Assembly (NCBI RefSeq): GCF_900176395.1
Contig: NZ_FWXL01000002.1
Coordinates: 124,001-188,000, forward strand
Origin: Novosphingobium sp. B1
GTDB taxonomy: Bacteria; Pseudomonadota; Alphaproteobacteria; Sphingomonadales; Sphingomonadaceae
Length of the DNA: 64,000 nucleotides
Reading direction: 5' to 3'
In this document: piece after piece, positions 35,980 to 44,539 of the stretch
How positions within the stretch are numbered: position 1 is the first letter of the stretch
How the letters are laid out: the number at the start of each line of letters is the position of its first letter
Program-made: the position numbers and the translations under genes
The notes under the pieces: generated by a model
What the model was told of the DNA's origin: nothing
Databases searched by the model: none
The model's input: the letters and a program-made list of their open reading frames with translations, nothing else

Positions 35980-36000
35980 CCATCTCCCTTTGCGCGCCCA

Positions 36001-36022
36001 TTATTCCTGAGCTGCTGAATTA
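36001..36022. promoter_or_regulatory. Palindromic operator candidate, copy 2
   Basis: The element begins TTATTCCTG and ends GAATTA, identical at both ends to the 22-bp copy at 29813-29834, with a central AGCT. It lies just upstream of the TonB receptor gene, where a bound repressor would block transcription. Confidence 0.6.
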
Positions 36023-36083
36023 TTAATTCCGGCTATCATGAAATATTTGGCTCTGCAAGCGGGTCTGATGTCCCACCCGCCGA

Positions 36084-36107
36084 TTATTTCTTGCCAACAG
36101 GAATTAA
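36084..36107. promoter_or_regulatory. Palindromic operator candidate, copy 3
   Basis: The core TTCTTG-N4-CAGGAA (36088-36103), flanked by TTA and TTAA, is the reverse of copy 1: read on the minus strand it is TTCCTGTTGGCAAGAA, differing from copy 1 at two central positions. It lies 77 bp upstream of the Rieske oxygenase start at 36184. Confidence 0.62.
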
Positions 36108-36183
36108 TTGCATAGCTTTGGGATCAACAGCTTGGGGCCTGCCAGAAGCGGTCTGCCACTGGGCCACGATTGGGAGATCGGAC

Positions 36184-37479
36184 ATGTTGAATTCAGCGGA
36201 CAACACCCTGCTTACCCGGATCGGACCCGGTACCCCGATGGGCCGGATGTTGCGGGAATACTGGGTCCCGGCCTGCCGCTCCGCGAAGCTCGAGATCGAT
36301 GGTGCGCCGGAGAAAGTTCGCCTGTTCGGAGAGAATTTCGTGGCCTTCCGCGCCACAGACGGTCGCGTCGGCTTTCTGCAGGAAGCCTGTCCGCACCGCT
36401 GCGCCAGCCTTCGCCTTGCCCGCAACGAGGGCAACGGCTTGCGCTGCATCTTCCACGGCTGGAAGTTCAGCGTCGAAGGCAAGTGCGTCGATGCCCCCAC
36501 CGAACCGCGCAGCCAGCGTGAACGCTTCGCGCAGAGCGTTCCGGTTCGCAGTCATCCCACGCATGAGGCCGGCGGCCTGGTCTGGGTCTACATGGGCGAA
36601 AAGGAAACCCCGCCCCCCTTCCCCGATTTCGAATTCACGCAGCTGCCGGACTCGCACGTGTTTCCGTTGCGCGGCATCATCCGGACCAACTGGCTCCAGG
36701 GACTGGAAGCACTGCTGGATAGCGCGCACGTAACATTCCTTCACGCCACCAACCTCGACAGTGCAATCGGCCGCGAATTGTTTCAGGAGGAAAGCGACAT
36801 GATGCTGGGCGATGGCGCCCCGATCTTCGAATTCGATGAGAAGCCCTATGGCTTCACCGAAGGCGCCATCCGTACCGAGTTGGGTGACCACGACTATGCT
36901 CGGGTTCGCGAAGTCGCCCTGCCCTTCTTCAGCTTCATTCCCGCCGCGCCAACCGGCCCGCGTATTGTCTGCTGCTCGATCCCGATCGACGATGTGACCA
37001 CGGCGCAATGGTACATCTCGTACAACGTCGATGCGCCGGTGGATGGCAGCAACCTGACGCTGATGGGCAACTGGAGCGGCAACCCCGATCACTTCAATGC
37101 CGACATGGGCGATGAGTCCAACCTCTGGCATCAGGACCGCGCGGCGATGAAGGATGGCCATTGGTCAGGCATCGTCAACCGCGGCAACCCTTACGAGGAT
37201 TTTGCCGTTCAGGAATCAATGGGTGCGATCGTCGATCGCAGCCAGGAATACCTCGGCACCTGCGACCGCGTGATCTACCGCGCCCGCCGCCTGTTGCTCG
37301 ATGCTGTGCGCCAGTTCGATGAAGACGGCACACTGTCCTTCACCGGCGCAAGGGTCGATTATACGTCGATCCGCGCCTTGAGCTTCGCTTTTGCCAAGGA
37401 AGAGAATTGGAGGGACGTCCGGCAGAAACTGCTTGCCGATTTTCAGACCGATGGCGGCGGCGTGCCGGCGCAGATTTGA
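36184..37479 (+). CDS. Rieske non-haem iron oxygenase, phthalate/vanillate-demethylase type
   Basis: This 431-residue oxygenase has a Rieske [2Fe-2S] domain with CPHRCASL and CIFHGWKF, and a catalytic domain with the mononuclear iron motif LLDSAHVTFLHATNLD. The organisation without a beta subunit and the LREYWVPACRS N-terminus point to the phthalate dioxygenase/VanA-like alpha-only group, which hydroxylate or O-demethylate aromatics. I place the start at the ATG after GGGAGA rather than at 36091. It is divergent from the TonB receptor and carries an operator candidate. No reductase gene is nearby. Confidence 0.88.
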   Translation: MLNSADNTLLTRIGPGTPMGRMLREYWVPACRSAKLEIDGAPEKVRLFGENFVAFRATDGRVGFLQEACPHRCASLRLARNEGNGLRCIFHGWKFSVEGKCVDAPTEPRSQRERFAQSVPVRSHPTHEAGGLVWVYMGEKETPPPFPDFEFTQLPDSHVFPLRGIIRTNWLQGLEALLDSAHVTFLHATNLDSAIGRELFQEESDMMLGDGAPIFEFDEKPYGFTEGAIRTELGDHDYARVREVALPFFSFIPAAPTGPRIVCCSIPIDDVTTAQWYISYNVDAPVDGSNLTLMGNWSGNPDHFNADMGDESNLWHQDRAAMKDGHWSGIVNRGNPYEDFAVQESMGAIVDRSQEYLGTCDRVIYRARRLLLDAVRQFDEDGTLSFTGARVDYTSIRALSFAFAKEENWRDVRQKLLADFQTDGGGVPAQI

Positions 37480-37485
37480 GTATGC

Positions 37486-38409
37486 TCAGGACACCAACCT
37501 GACCAGATCGGCCAGCGTGCTCGTGACCGGCACGCGCAGGCCCAGGGCTGCGGCCTCGCGCGCTATGGCGCCGTTGATCTGGTCGATCTCGGTCTGCCGG
37601 CCTGCAAGCCGGTCCTGCAGCATCGAAGGCTGGTGCGTACGGTGATGCTTCAGCGCCCATGCGATCTTGGCGTGGATGCGCTGGCTGTCCAGCGCGATTC
37701 CCTTTGCACCTGCCACGGCCACGGTCTCGGCAACGACCTGTTCGATGATTCGATGCCCGGCCGCCATATCGAACCCACCATTCGGCAGCCCTGTCACCGT
37801 GGCAATCGAATTGAGCGCCGCGTTGAAAGCGAGCTTTTCCCAGATGACGACTTCCACCTCGTCATCTACCACCGTGTCCAGGCCGGCTGTATTGAGCAGG
37901 TCGGCGATGTCGGGCACGTGCACCATGGCTTGCGGGCAAAAGCCTCCCAGCCGGATCTGGCCCTTGCCATGAGACGCCACCGTCCTCGCGTCCTTGAGGT
38001 CAGCGGGATAGTCGGTCACGCCCATCAGCACGTTCTCGCCCGGAAAGTGGGCGGCAATCACCTCGGCGTTGCCGATGCCATTCTGCAAGGTCAGGACCGG
38101 CGTGCCGCCGCCTGCAACATGCCCCACCGAAGCGACCGCCGCTGCGGTGTGCATGCCCTTAGTGAATACCACGACAAGCGAAAAGGGCCCTTCAAGATCG
38201 GCTGCGAGCCGGGCAGAGACCTTGGCCGTCACCACGCCCTCGTCCGCCTCCAGCACGATGCCCGATTCCTCAAGCATCGCCAGTCGTGCAGCGTCGATGT
38301 CGACAAGGGTCACCTCAGCGCCGCTGCTGGCAAGACGTGCGGCAAAGAAGCAGCCCATCGCTCCTGCGCCGATGATCGCCACGCTTTTGCCGGAATTGCG
38401 GTCGGTCAT
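37486..38409 (-). CDS. Ketopantoate reductase-family oxidoreductase (PanE/ApbA-like)
   Basis: The 307-residue protein has the NADP-binding GAGAMGCFFAARL, the NGIGN element, the catalytic-Lys region EKLAFNAALNSIATVTG and DRLAGRQTEIDQINGAI, all typical of 2-dehydropantoate 2-reductases. It is the last gene of an operon with benzoylformate decarboxylase and a two-subunit Rieske oxygenase, 10 bp after the beta subunit. In that setting a role in reducing an aromatic 2-oxo acid rather than pantothenate synthesis seems more likely. This functional shift is inference. Confidence 0.85.
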   Translation of the reverse strand: MTDRNSGKSVAIIGAGAMGCFFAARLASSGAEVTLVDIDAARLAMLEESGIVLEADEGVVTAKVSARLAADLEGPFSLVVVFTKGMHTAAAVASVGHVAGGGTPVLTLQNGIGNAEVIAAHFPGENVLMGVTDYPADLKDARTVASHGKGQIRLGGFCPQAMVHVPDIADLLNTAGLDTVVDDEVEVVIWEKLAFNAALNSIATVTGLPNGGFDMAAGHRIIEQVVAETVAVAGAKGIALDSQRIHAKIAWALKHHRTHQPSMLQDRLAGRQTEIDQINGAIAREAAALGLRVPVTSTLADLVRLVS

Positions 38410-38419
38410 ATCGGGCGCC

Positions 38420-38920
38420 TCAGATCGAATAGAAGTCGAGAACGGTCGGGATCACGTCGTTCAGCAGGATCACTTTCTTCGCGGCAATCAGCCAGCGCCC
38501 ACTGTCATGGCGCAGCTGGTATTCGTACCGCCCGTAGAAAAGGTCGCTGCGTTCCGCCCGGGCATCGTAACGGTGCACGGTGAAACTGGCGAAAACCTGC
38601 GCCGCGCTGTCCTGCGCTTCGCTCACGATAACGTTGGTCACCCCATGGACGCAGCGCGCCCGTGGCGTCGACGCAACCGAAAGCCCGGATGTTGCCCGCT
38701 TGACGCGGTCCTCCAGGTTCCGGCGGCCCTTGTAGTAGACCAGCGAAAGTTCGGACGCGGGATCGCTGGTCGGCGTGGTTTCGTCCTTCCACGCCGGAAT
38801 CCAGAACTCGGCGTCAGGATCATAGAGATCGAGCCATTCCTGCCAGGCCCCGGTGTCGAGCAGCAGCGCCTCGCGATAGAGCAGGTCTTCGGCCTCGGGT
38901 CGCGTGATCATCGCTGTCAT
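38420..38920 (-). CDS. Aromatic-ring-hydroxylating dioxygenase beta subunit
   Basis: The 166-residue protein is an NTF2-like beta subunit: it begins MTAMITRPEAEDLLYREA and contains ALLLDTGAWQEWLDLYDPDAEFWIP, followed by DLFYGRYEYQLRH and the C-terminal IPTVLDFYSI, as in BenB/AntB/XylY. The beta subunit has a structural role in the alpha3-beta3 oxygenase. Its ATG overlaps the alpha-subunit stop codon (ATGA). An upstream in-frame start at 38989 would lie inside the alpha gene. Confidence 0.88.
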   Translation of the reverse strand: MTAMITRPEAEDLLYREALLLDTGAWQEWLDLYDPDAEFWIPAWKDETTPTSDPASELSLVYYKGRRNLEDRVKRATSGLSVASTPRARCVHGVTNVIVSEAQDSAAQVFASFTVHRYDARAERSDLFYGRYEYQLRHDSGRWLIAAKKVILLNDVIPTVLDFYSI

Positions 38921-40266
38921 TCCCCGAAAGCCCCGGCCATGCGCTGCGCCCATGCGCGATAGTAGCTCTGGTAAAGCGTCTCGTCGCACAGTTGCGAATC
39001 TGCCAGCACGCTGCGTTCTGGCGCCATGCCGAGCATCTCCGAAAAGGCGTTGCCCGATGGCCGCGAGGCGGTGGCCCCGCGCACGTAACTTTGCAGCCAG
39101 GGATCGACCTTGCCGGCAAACCCGCGCTGGCAGTTTTCGTAGCTAACCGTGTCGTCAGGCGTGGCCATGCCGGTGGGATTGAAGAAGTCCTCATACTGCC
39201 GCAGGCGCTGCTGACGCGCCCTTGCACTTTCCCCCTTGGGAGCGATGCACCACGTCCGCATCTCGGTCTTGCCCGGCGCGATCGGGCGGATCACGCGCAA
39301 CTGGCTCGATGCGTTCTCGGCGATCTGCAGGTTGGGGAAGATGGTGAGATTGCGCATGTTGAACATCCAGTTGCGCTTGTCTTCGCCGAACTTGGCCTTG
39401 AGCGCCTCGGCCCGCTCATACAGCGGCAGCGCATCGCTGACGCCGAAGATCCCCCAGTTCAGCACATGGCCATTGGCAAAGCTGAAGCTGCCGCCGCCGA
39501 TCCCCTCGGCCTCCTCCTTCCAGTAATCGCTGTTTTCCCAGACCGAGCGGACAACCCCGGCGTCACTAGCTTCGCGCTGCCGCTCTTCCAGGATGCGGAT
39601 GTACGATGGGTGGGCCGAAGTGAAGTGATAGGCGTCCGCGCAGTTTTCGAGCTGAAGCTTCCAGTTGGCGTCATAGGTGAACGTCACCCGCCCCGGGACA
39701 AGCTCCACGCCTTCCTCGCTCTGGTCAGCCACCAGATCCAGCAGCTTTGACGCCTCGCCAAGATAATCTTCAATCGGCATCACGTCGGCGACAAGACTGC
39801 CGAACAGGAAACCGCGATATTCGGCAAAGTGCGGCAGGGCGGCAAGATCGTGGCTGGTGCCATCGAATTCCTGCGGGTAGCAGCCGGCCTTCTTCCACTT
39901 GATCGCCTTGTTTCGCCCCGCGCTGTCGAAAGTCCAGCTATGGTAGGGGCAAACGTGCACGCGCGCATTCCCGCTCCAGGTCTGGGCGATCCTCGCGCCC
40001 TTGTGCGGACAGGAATTCACGAAGGCACCCAACGCGCCCTCGCCATCCCGGCTGACCATCACCGGCACGCGCCCGACTTGCGTCGTGAAGAAATCGTGTG
40101 CGTCGGGCGCCTGCGAGGAAAGGCCGAGGAACACCCAGCCGCCTTCGAATATCCGCGCCATTTCGAGCGTGAACACTGCCGGATCATCGAAGATCGCGCG
40201 GTGCAGGCGAAAAACGCCGTCTGCTGGACGGTCGTCGATCAGATTGCAAAGGCGCCAATCCGTCAT
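38917..40266 (-). CDS. Aromatic-ring-hydroxylating dioxygenase alpha subunit (BenA/AntA-like)
   Basis: This 449-residue alpha subunit has a Rieske domain with CPHKGARIAQ and CPYHSWTFDSAG and a catalytic domain with NCADAYHFTSAHPSY giving the two His ligands of the mononuclear iron. The opening FRLHRAIFDDPAVFTLEMARIFEGGWVFLG resembles benzoate, anthranilate or terephthalate dioxygenases. It overlaps the decarboxylase gene upstream and the beta gene downstream by ATGA. cis-Dihydroxylation of an aromatic acid is expected, but the required reductase and the diol dehydrogenase are not adjacent. Confidence 0.9.
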   Translation of the reverse strand: MTDWRLCNLIDDRPADGVFRLHRAIFDDPAVFTLEMARIFEGGWVFLGLSSQAPDAHDFFTTQVGRVPVMVSRDGEGALGAFVNSCPHKGARIAQTWSGNARVHVCPYHSWTFDSAGRNKAIKWKKAGCYPQEFDGTSHDLAALPHFAEYRGFLFGSLVADVMPIEDYLGEASKLLDLVADQSEEGVELVPGRVTFTYDANWKLQLENCADAYHFTSAHPSYIRILEERQREASDAGVVRSVWENSDYWKEEAEGIGGGSFSFANGHVLNWGIFGVSDALPLYERAEALKAKFGEDKRNWMFNMRNLTIFPNLQIAENASSQLRVIRPIAPGKTEMRTWCIAPKGESARARQQRLRQYEDFFNPTGMATPDDTVSYENCQRGFAGKVDPWLQSYVRGATASRPSGNAFSEMLGMAPERSVLADSQLCDETLYQSYYRAWAQRMAGAFGE

Positions 40267-41819
40267 GCCACGCTCACTTCCACCAAGGTCGGATGATCGG
40301 CCGCGAAGGACGCGCGCAAGGCATCGTCCAGTTCCGCTGCACTGCTGACCCGCGCTGCACGCACGCCCTGCCCTTCGGCCAGCGCGCAGAAATCGAGATC
40401 GGGCAGTTGCGTGCCCGGCAGGTCCTGCATGGCGAAATGCCGACCGAAGCTGTGCAGCGCCTCATACCGCCCGTTCTTGACGATCACGAAGCTGACCGGC
40501 ACGCCGAGTTGCGCCGCGGCGTGCAGTCCCTGAATGGCATACATGCTCGATCCGTCGCCCAGGAGGGCAATCACCTTGTCCCTTGGCCGCGCCAATGCCA
40601 CTCCGATGGCGGCGGGAAGCCCGTAGCCCAAGCCGCCGCTGGCGGTGGTGTAGAAGGTGTCTCGCTCAACGATCGGCAGATGGTCATGCATCGGCCCTCG
40701 GCTTGATGGCGCTTCCTCGACGATCACCGATCCTGCTGGCCGCAGGCGCGCGATCTGTTGCAGGAGATAGCGGTCGGTCATCATGCTGCCGTCGAGGACG
40801 GGAGCCGACTGCCTGGGCGCGGCCGTGCTGGTCCGGCCGGGCTGCGGCCCCTTGAGCAGGCTCCGCAACGCAAGCCGACAATTGGCGACGATCGCCTGCC
40901 CCCCCGGTGCCCAGGCGGCATGAACATGATTGTCGCCGATCAGCCAGACCTGCGCTCCGTCCGGCACGTGCGGCCCATGCCCCTCGACATGGTAGAGCGA
41001 CATCGGCCCGCCCAGTACCAGGATGAGGTCATGTCCTGAAAGGCTTGCAACGATTGCCTCGCGCCCTGCCGTGAGGAAGCCTTGGAGTAACGGATGATCT
41101 TCGGGAAAGCTGTTGCGCGAGGACATCGGCGCGACCCACACGCCGGCGCGGTGAAGCTCGGCCAAGGCGATTGCCTCGTCCCAGGCATCGTCGCGCGCCA
41201 CGCCCGCACCCACCACGATCACCGGATTGCGCGCTTGCGCCAAGGCCTCTGCCGCTTCGGCCAGCGCCGCCGGATCGCCGGGATTGCCGGCAAAGACGCG
41301 TCGCGCTGGCACCGGCTCGCAGGGCTGGTCCCAATCGTCGATCGGCACCGATACGAAAGTCGGGCCGCAAGGGGGTTCCATTGCCACCAGATAGGCTCGT
41401 GCAATCGCCGCGGGCACGTCCTGCGCCCGCGCCGGCTCGCACGACCACTTGACGAAGGGCTTGGGAAAATCCGCTGCTTCCTGGGCGAACAGGAACGGTT
41501 CGTATGGCAGGATAGAGCGCGCCTGCTGCCCTGCGGTCACGACAAGCGGCGTCTGATTCTTGAACGCAGTAAACAGGTTGCCCAGGGCATGGCCTGTTCC
41601 GGCCGAACTGTGCAGGTTGACCAGCGCTGCATTCCGCGTCGTCTGGGCAAAGCCATCGGCCATCGCCAAGACAACCGCTTCCTGCAGCCCGAGCACATAG
41701 CGGAAATGCGCGGGGAAATTGCGGAACATTGGCAACTCGGTTGACCCCGGGTTACCGAAGATCGTCGTCATCCCGTAGGCTTCCAGCAGCGCGAAGGTCG
41801 CGTCCCGTACAGTAGCCAT
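40263..41819 (-). CDS. mdlC: Benzoylformate decarboxylase (ThDP-dependent)
   Basis: The enzyme decarboxylates an aryl-2-oxo acid to the aldehyde. With the ATG at 41819 the 518-residue protein places S26 (GNPGSTELP), E47 (LQEAVV), H70 (NLHSSAGTG) and H281 (VEGHGPH) at exactly the numbering of the Pseudomonas putida benzoylformate decarboxylase catalytic residues, which supports both start and function. The ThDP motif GDGSSMYAIQ is near the C-terminus. It leads the operon with Rieske alpha, beta and the PanE-like gene. No mandelate dehydrogenase or benzaldehyde dehydrogenase is in the window, so the natural substrate may be a substituted phenylglyoxylate. Confidence 0.9.
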   Translation of the reverse strand: MATVRDATFALLEAYGMTTIFGNPGSTELPMFRNFPAHFRYVLGLQEAVVLAMADGFAQTTRNAALVNLHSSAGTGHALGNLFTAFKNQTPLVVTAGQQARSILPYEPFLFAQEAADFPKPFVKWSCEPARAQDVPAAIARAYLVAMEPPCGPTFVSVPIDDWDQPCEPVPARRVFAGNPGDPAALAEAAEALAQARNPVIVVGAGVARDDAWDEAIALAELHRAGVWVAPMSSRNSFPEDHPLLQGFLTAGREAIVASLSGHDLILVLGGPMSLYHVEGHGPHVPDGAQVWLIGDNHVHAAWAPGGQAIVANCRLALRSLLKGPQPGRTSTAAPRQSAPVLDGSMMTDRYLLQQIARLRPAGSVIVEEAPSSRGPMHDHLPIVERDTFYTTASGGLGYGLPAAIGVALARPRDKVIALLGDGSSMYAIQGLHAAAQLGVPVSFVIVKNGRYEALHSFGRHFAMQDLPGTQLPDLDFCALAEGQGVRAARVSSAAELDDALRASFAADHPTLVEVSVA

Positions 41820-41888
41820 CGTCTCTCCCGGGCGCTTTTCCCGCGACATCGCGCGCGCCATCCCTGGATCGAATGTGCTACATCATAA

Positions 41889-41902
41889 CATTTGCGACAA
41901 TG
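41889..41902. promoter_or_regulatory. Short palindrome between mdlC and otsB
   Basis: CATTTGCGACAATG is an imperfect dyad (CATT and AATG arms around a CG centre) in the 144-bp divergent control region. It differs from the TTCCTG palindromes of the cluster. It could be an operator for either gene, or chance. Confidence 0.25.
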
Positions 41903-41963
41903 GTCTTTCTGGCCAGCGTTTCACATCTGATCTTCAACGAAAAAAGCGGGGAACCCACCCGGG

Positions 41964-42758
41964 GTGCGGCGGTTCATAGATCAACAGCCACCATGCCCGG
42001 AATTTCAATTGGACCCGCAAGGCCCGACCGTTTTGCTATTGCCGCCCCCTGCTTTGCCGCAGGACGCCAGCCTGTTCCTCGATTTTGATGGCACGCTTGT
42101 AGAACTCGCCGATCAGCCGGACGCCGTGACCGCCGGCGACCGGGTTCGCACCTTGGTGCAAAGGCTTCTCAAAAAGCTCAACGGTCGGCTAGCCGTCGTG
42201 TCCGGCCGCGAGGTGGACTTCGTGCGTGACCGCATCGGCATTGCAGCCTTGCCGATTGCCGGCAGTCACGGACAGGAACTGCATTTCGGCGACGGCAGTC
42301 ACGAAACGCCTCCGCCGCCTGCAGTCCTTGGTGCACTTGCCGAAACCCTTGATCGCGAGGCCGTGCGCCATCCCGGCGTACTGGTCGAGCGCAAGCCGCT
42401 CGGTATTGCCCTGCACTACCGCCAAGTTCCCGAGATGGAAGCGTGGAGCCGGACGCTGGCCACCGAACTTGCCGAACGTCATGGCCTGCAACTGCAGCCG
42501 GGCAAGATGATGATCGAACTGCGCAGTGCGGGCGGTGACAAGGGCACTGCCGTTGCGCGTTTCCTCGAACGCGCCCCTTTTGCAGGGACCACGCCGATCA
42601 TGGTGGGTGACGATCTTACCGACGAACCCGGTTTTGCCAGTGCCGTGTCCGGTGGCGGCTGGGGCGTTCTCGTCGGCCCGCCGCGCGAAACCGCCGCGCG
42701 CTACTTCCTGCGCGGCGTACCGCAGGTCCTCGAATGGCTCGAAAGGAGCGCGGCATGA
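41964..42758 (+). CDS. otsB: Trehalose-6-phosphate phosphatase
   Basis: This HAD-superfamily phosphatase of about 264 residues removes phosphate from trehalose 6-phosphate. Motif I reads FLDFDGTLVEL, motif II VVSGRE, and motif IV region VGDDLTDEPGF. The PPALPQDASLFLDFDG opening is usual for alphaproteobacterial OtsB. The start is a GTG in the frame used here and is not strongly supported; a shorter protein is possible. It is the first gene of the otsB-GH15-otsA operon, overlapping the next gene by ATGA. Confidence 0.9.
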   Translation: MRRFIDQQPPCPEFQLDPQGPTVLLLPPPALPQDASLFLDFDGTLVELADQPDAVTAGDRVRTLVQRLLKKLNGRLAVVSGREVDFVRDRIGIAALPIAGSHGQELHFGDGSHETPPPPAVLGALAETLDREAVRHPGVLVERKPLGIALHYRQVPEMEAWSRTLATELAERHGLQLQPGKMMIELRSAGGDKGTAVARFLERAPFAGTTPIMVGDDLTDEPGFASAVSGGGWGVLVGPPRETAARYFLRGVPQVLEWLERSAA

Positions 42759-44539
42759 GCGCATCGCTGGAACTCTGGCCGATCGGCAACTGCCACGTCT
42801 CGGCTCTCGTCGACGAAGCCGGTCGCTTCGTCTGGGCCTGCGTGCCTCGCGTCGATGGCGATCCCCTGTTCAGTGCGCTGGTCGGCGGCGAGGCACCGCA
42901 GCACGGGTTCTGGGAGATTGCGCTGGAAGGTGTCGTCACCACGACACAGCATTATCTTCGCAACACTCCGGTGCTGGTCACCCGGCACGAGGATGCGCAG
43001 GGCAACGCCATCGAGGTCACCGACTTCTGCCCCTACCACGCCAACCAGGGGCGCACCTTCCGCCCGGTGGCATTCGCTCGCGTGGTGAGCCCGGTCGCCG
43101 GCAGTCCACGGATCACCGTGCGCCTGCGCCCCACGCGCGATTGGGGAAAGCCCTGCCCCGGCAGCATCGGTGGCACCAGCCACATCCGCTTCCCCGGCCC
43201 TGACATGACCATGCGCCTCACCACCGACGCGCCGACCGGCATGGTCGCGGGTGAGCGCACGTTCCGTCTGGAACGCCCGGTGCACTTTTACCTTGGCCCC
43301 GATGAAAGCTTCGCCGGCAATATCGGCCGCACGATCGACGACATGCTCGAACGCACGGTCACCGAATGGCGAGGGTGGGTGCGAGGGCTTGCCATCCCGC
43401 TGGAATGGCAGGACGCGGTGATCCGCTCGGCCATTACCTTGCGGCTGTGCCAGCATGCCGAAACCGGTGCCATCGTTGCGGCGCTCACCACCTCGATCCC
43501 CGAACACGCCGGCTCGCAGCGCAACTGGGACTACCGCTACTGCTGGATCCGCGACGCCTATTACACGGTGCAGGCGCTGAACCGGCTCGGCGCGCTGGAC
43601 GTTCTGGAGAACTATCTCTCCTACTTGCGCAACATCGTCGACGATGCGCGCGGCGGCCATATCCAGCCGCTCTACGGCGTGCTGGGTGAAGCCGAGCTGG
43701 AAGAGCGCTTTGCCCCGGAACTGCCTGGCTTTCTCGGGATGGGTCCGGTGCGCGTGGGCAACCAGGCCTACGAGCAGATCCAGCATGACGCCTACGGCCA
43801 GATCGTCCTTTCGAGCGCGCAGGCTTTCTTCGACCACCGCCTGCTGCGTCCCTCGGGCATCGAGGATTTCGAAGCCCTGGAAAAGGTTGGCGAGCGTGCC
43901 TGGACTGCACACAACCAGCCCGACGCCGGCCTGTGGGAACTGCGCACACGGCAGTCGGTCCACACGTATTCCTCGGCGATGTGCTGGGCGGCATGCGACC
44001 GGCTCGGCAATATTGCCACCACCCTCGGGCTGACCGCTCGGGCCGGCCTATGGAACGATCGCGCCGCTACGATCCGCGCGGTCATCGAAAAGTCCGCCTG
44101 GCGCCCCGACACCAAGCGCCTTTCGGCGACCTTCGCAGGCGACGATCTCGATGCCAGCGTCCTGCAACTGCTCGACCTGCGCTTTCTCACGCCTGACGAT
44201 CCGCGCTTCCTGTCCACGCTCACCGCCATCGAGGCAGGCTTGCGGCGTGGATCGCACATGCTTCGCTATGCCACGGAAGACGATTTCGGCCTGCCGCAGA
44301 CGGCCTTCAATGTCTGCACCTTCTGGCTCATCGAGGCGCTCCATCTGACCGGGCGGTCGGACGAAGCGCGCTCGCTATTCGAGGAAATGCTCATGCGCCG
44401 CACCAAATCCGGCCTGCTGTCGGAAGACATTGACCCTGCCACCGGCGAATTGTGGGGCAACTTCCCGCAGACGTACTCGCTCGTCGGCATCATCAACTGC
44501 GCCGGGCTGCTAAGTCGTCCCTGGACGTCGGTAAGATGA
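42755..44539 (+). CDS. GH15 glucoamylase/trehalase-like protein
   Basis: The 594-residue cytoplasmic protein has the GH15 N-terminal domain (LELWPIGNCHVSALVDEAGRFVW) and the (alpha/alpha)6 catalytic domain with TSIPEHAGSQRNWDYRYCWIRDAYY and the C-terminal EDFGLPQTAFNVCTFWLIEAL containing a conserved Glu candidate. It sits between otsB and otsA, overlapping both by four bases. GH15 members in actinobacteria include trehalases, so turnover of trehalose or related glucosides within the same operon is a fair inference, but other alpha-glucosides are possible. Confidence 0.88.
   Translation: MSASLELWPIGNCHVSALVDEAGRFVWACVPRVDGDPLFSALVGGEAPQHGFWEIALEGVVTTTQHYLRNTPVLVTRHEDAQGNAIEVTDFCPYHANQGRTFRPVAFARVVSPVAGSPRITVRLRPTRDWGKPCPGSIGGTSHIRFPGPDMTMRLTTDAPTGMVAGERTFRLERPVHFYLGPDESFAGNIGRTIDDMLERTVTEWRGWVRGLAIPLEWQDAVIRSAITLRLCQHAETGAIVAALTTSIPEHAGSQRNWDYRYCWIRDAYYTVQALNRLGALDVLENYLSYLRNIVDDARGGHIQPLYGVLGEAELEERFAPELPGFLGMGPVRVGNQAYEQIQHDAYGQIVLSSAQAFFDHRLLRPSGIEDFEALEKVGERAWTAHNQPDAGLWELRTRQSVHTYSSAMCWAACDRLGNIATTLGLTARAGLWNDRAATIRAVIEKSAWRPDTKRLSATFAGDDLDASVLQLLDLRFLTPDDPRFLSTLTAIEAGLRRGSHMLRYATEDDFGLPQTAFNVCTFWLIEALHLTGRSDEARSLFEEMLMRRTKSGLLSEDIDPATGELWGNFPQTYSLVGIINCAGLLSRPWTSVR

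Noticed and set aside
41820..41963. A fourth copy of the TTCCTG palindrome before the benzoylformate decarboxylase gene
   Set aside because: No TTCCTG-N4-CAAGAA-like core is present; only an unrelated CATT/AATG dyad, so inclusion of this operon in the TetR regulon is not supported by sequence.
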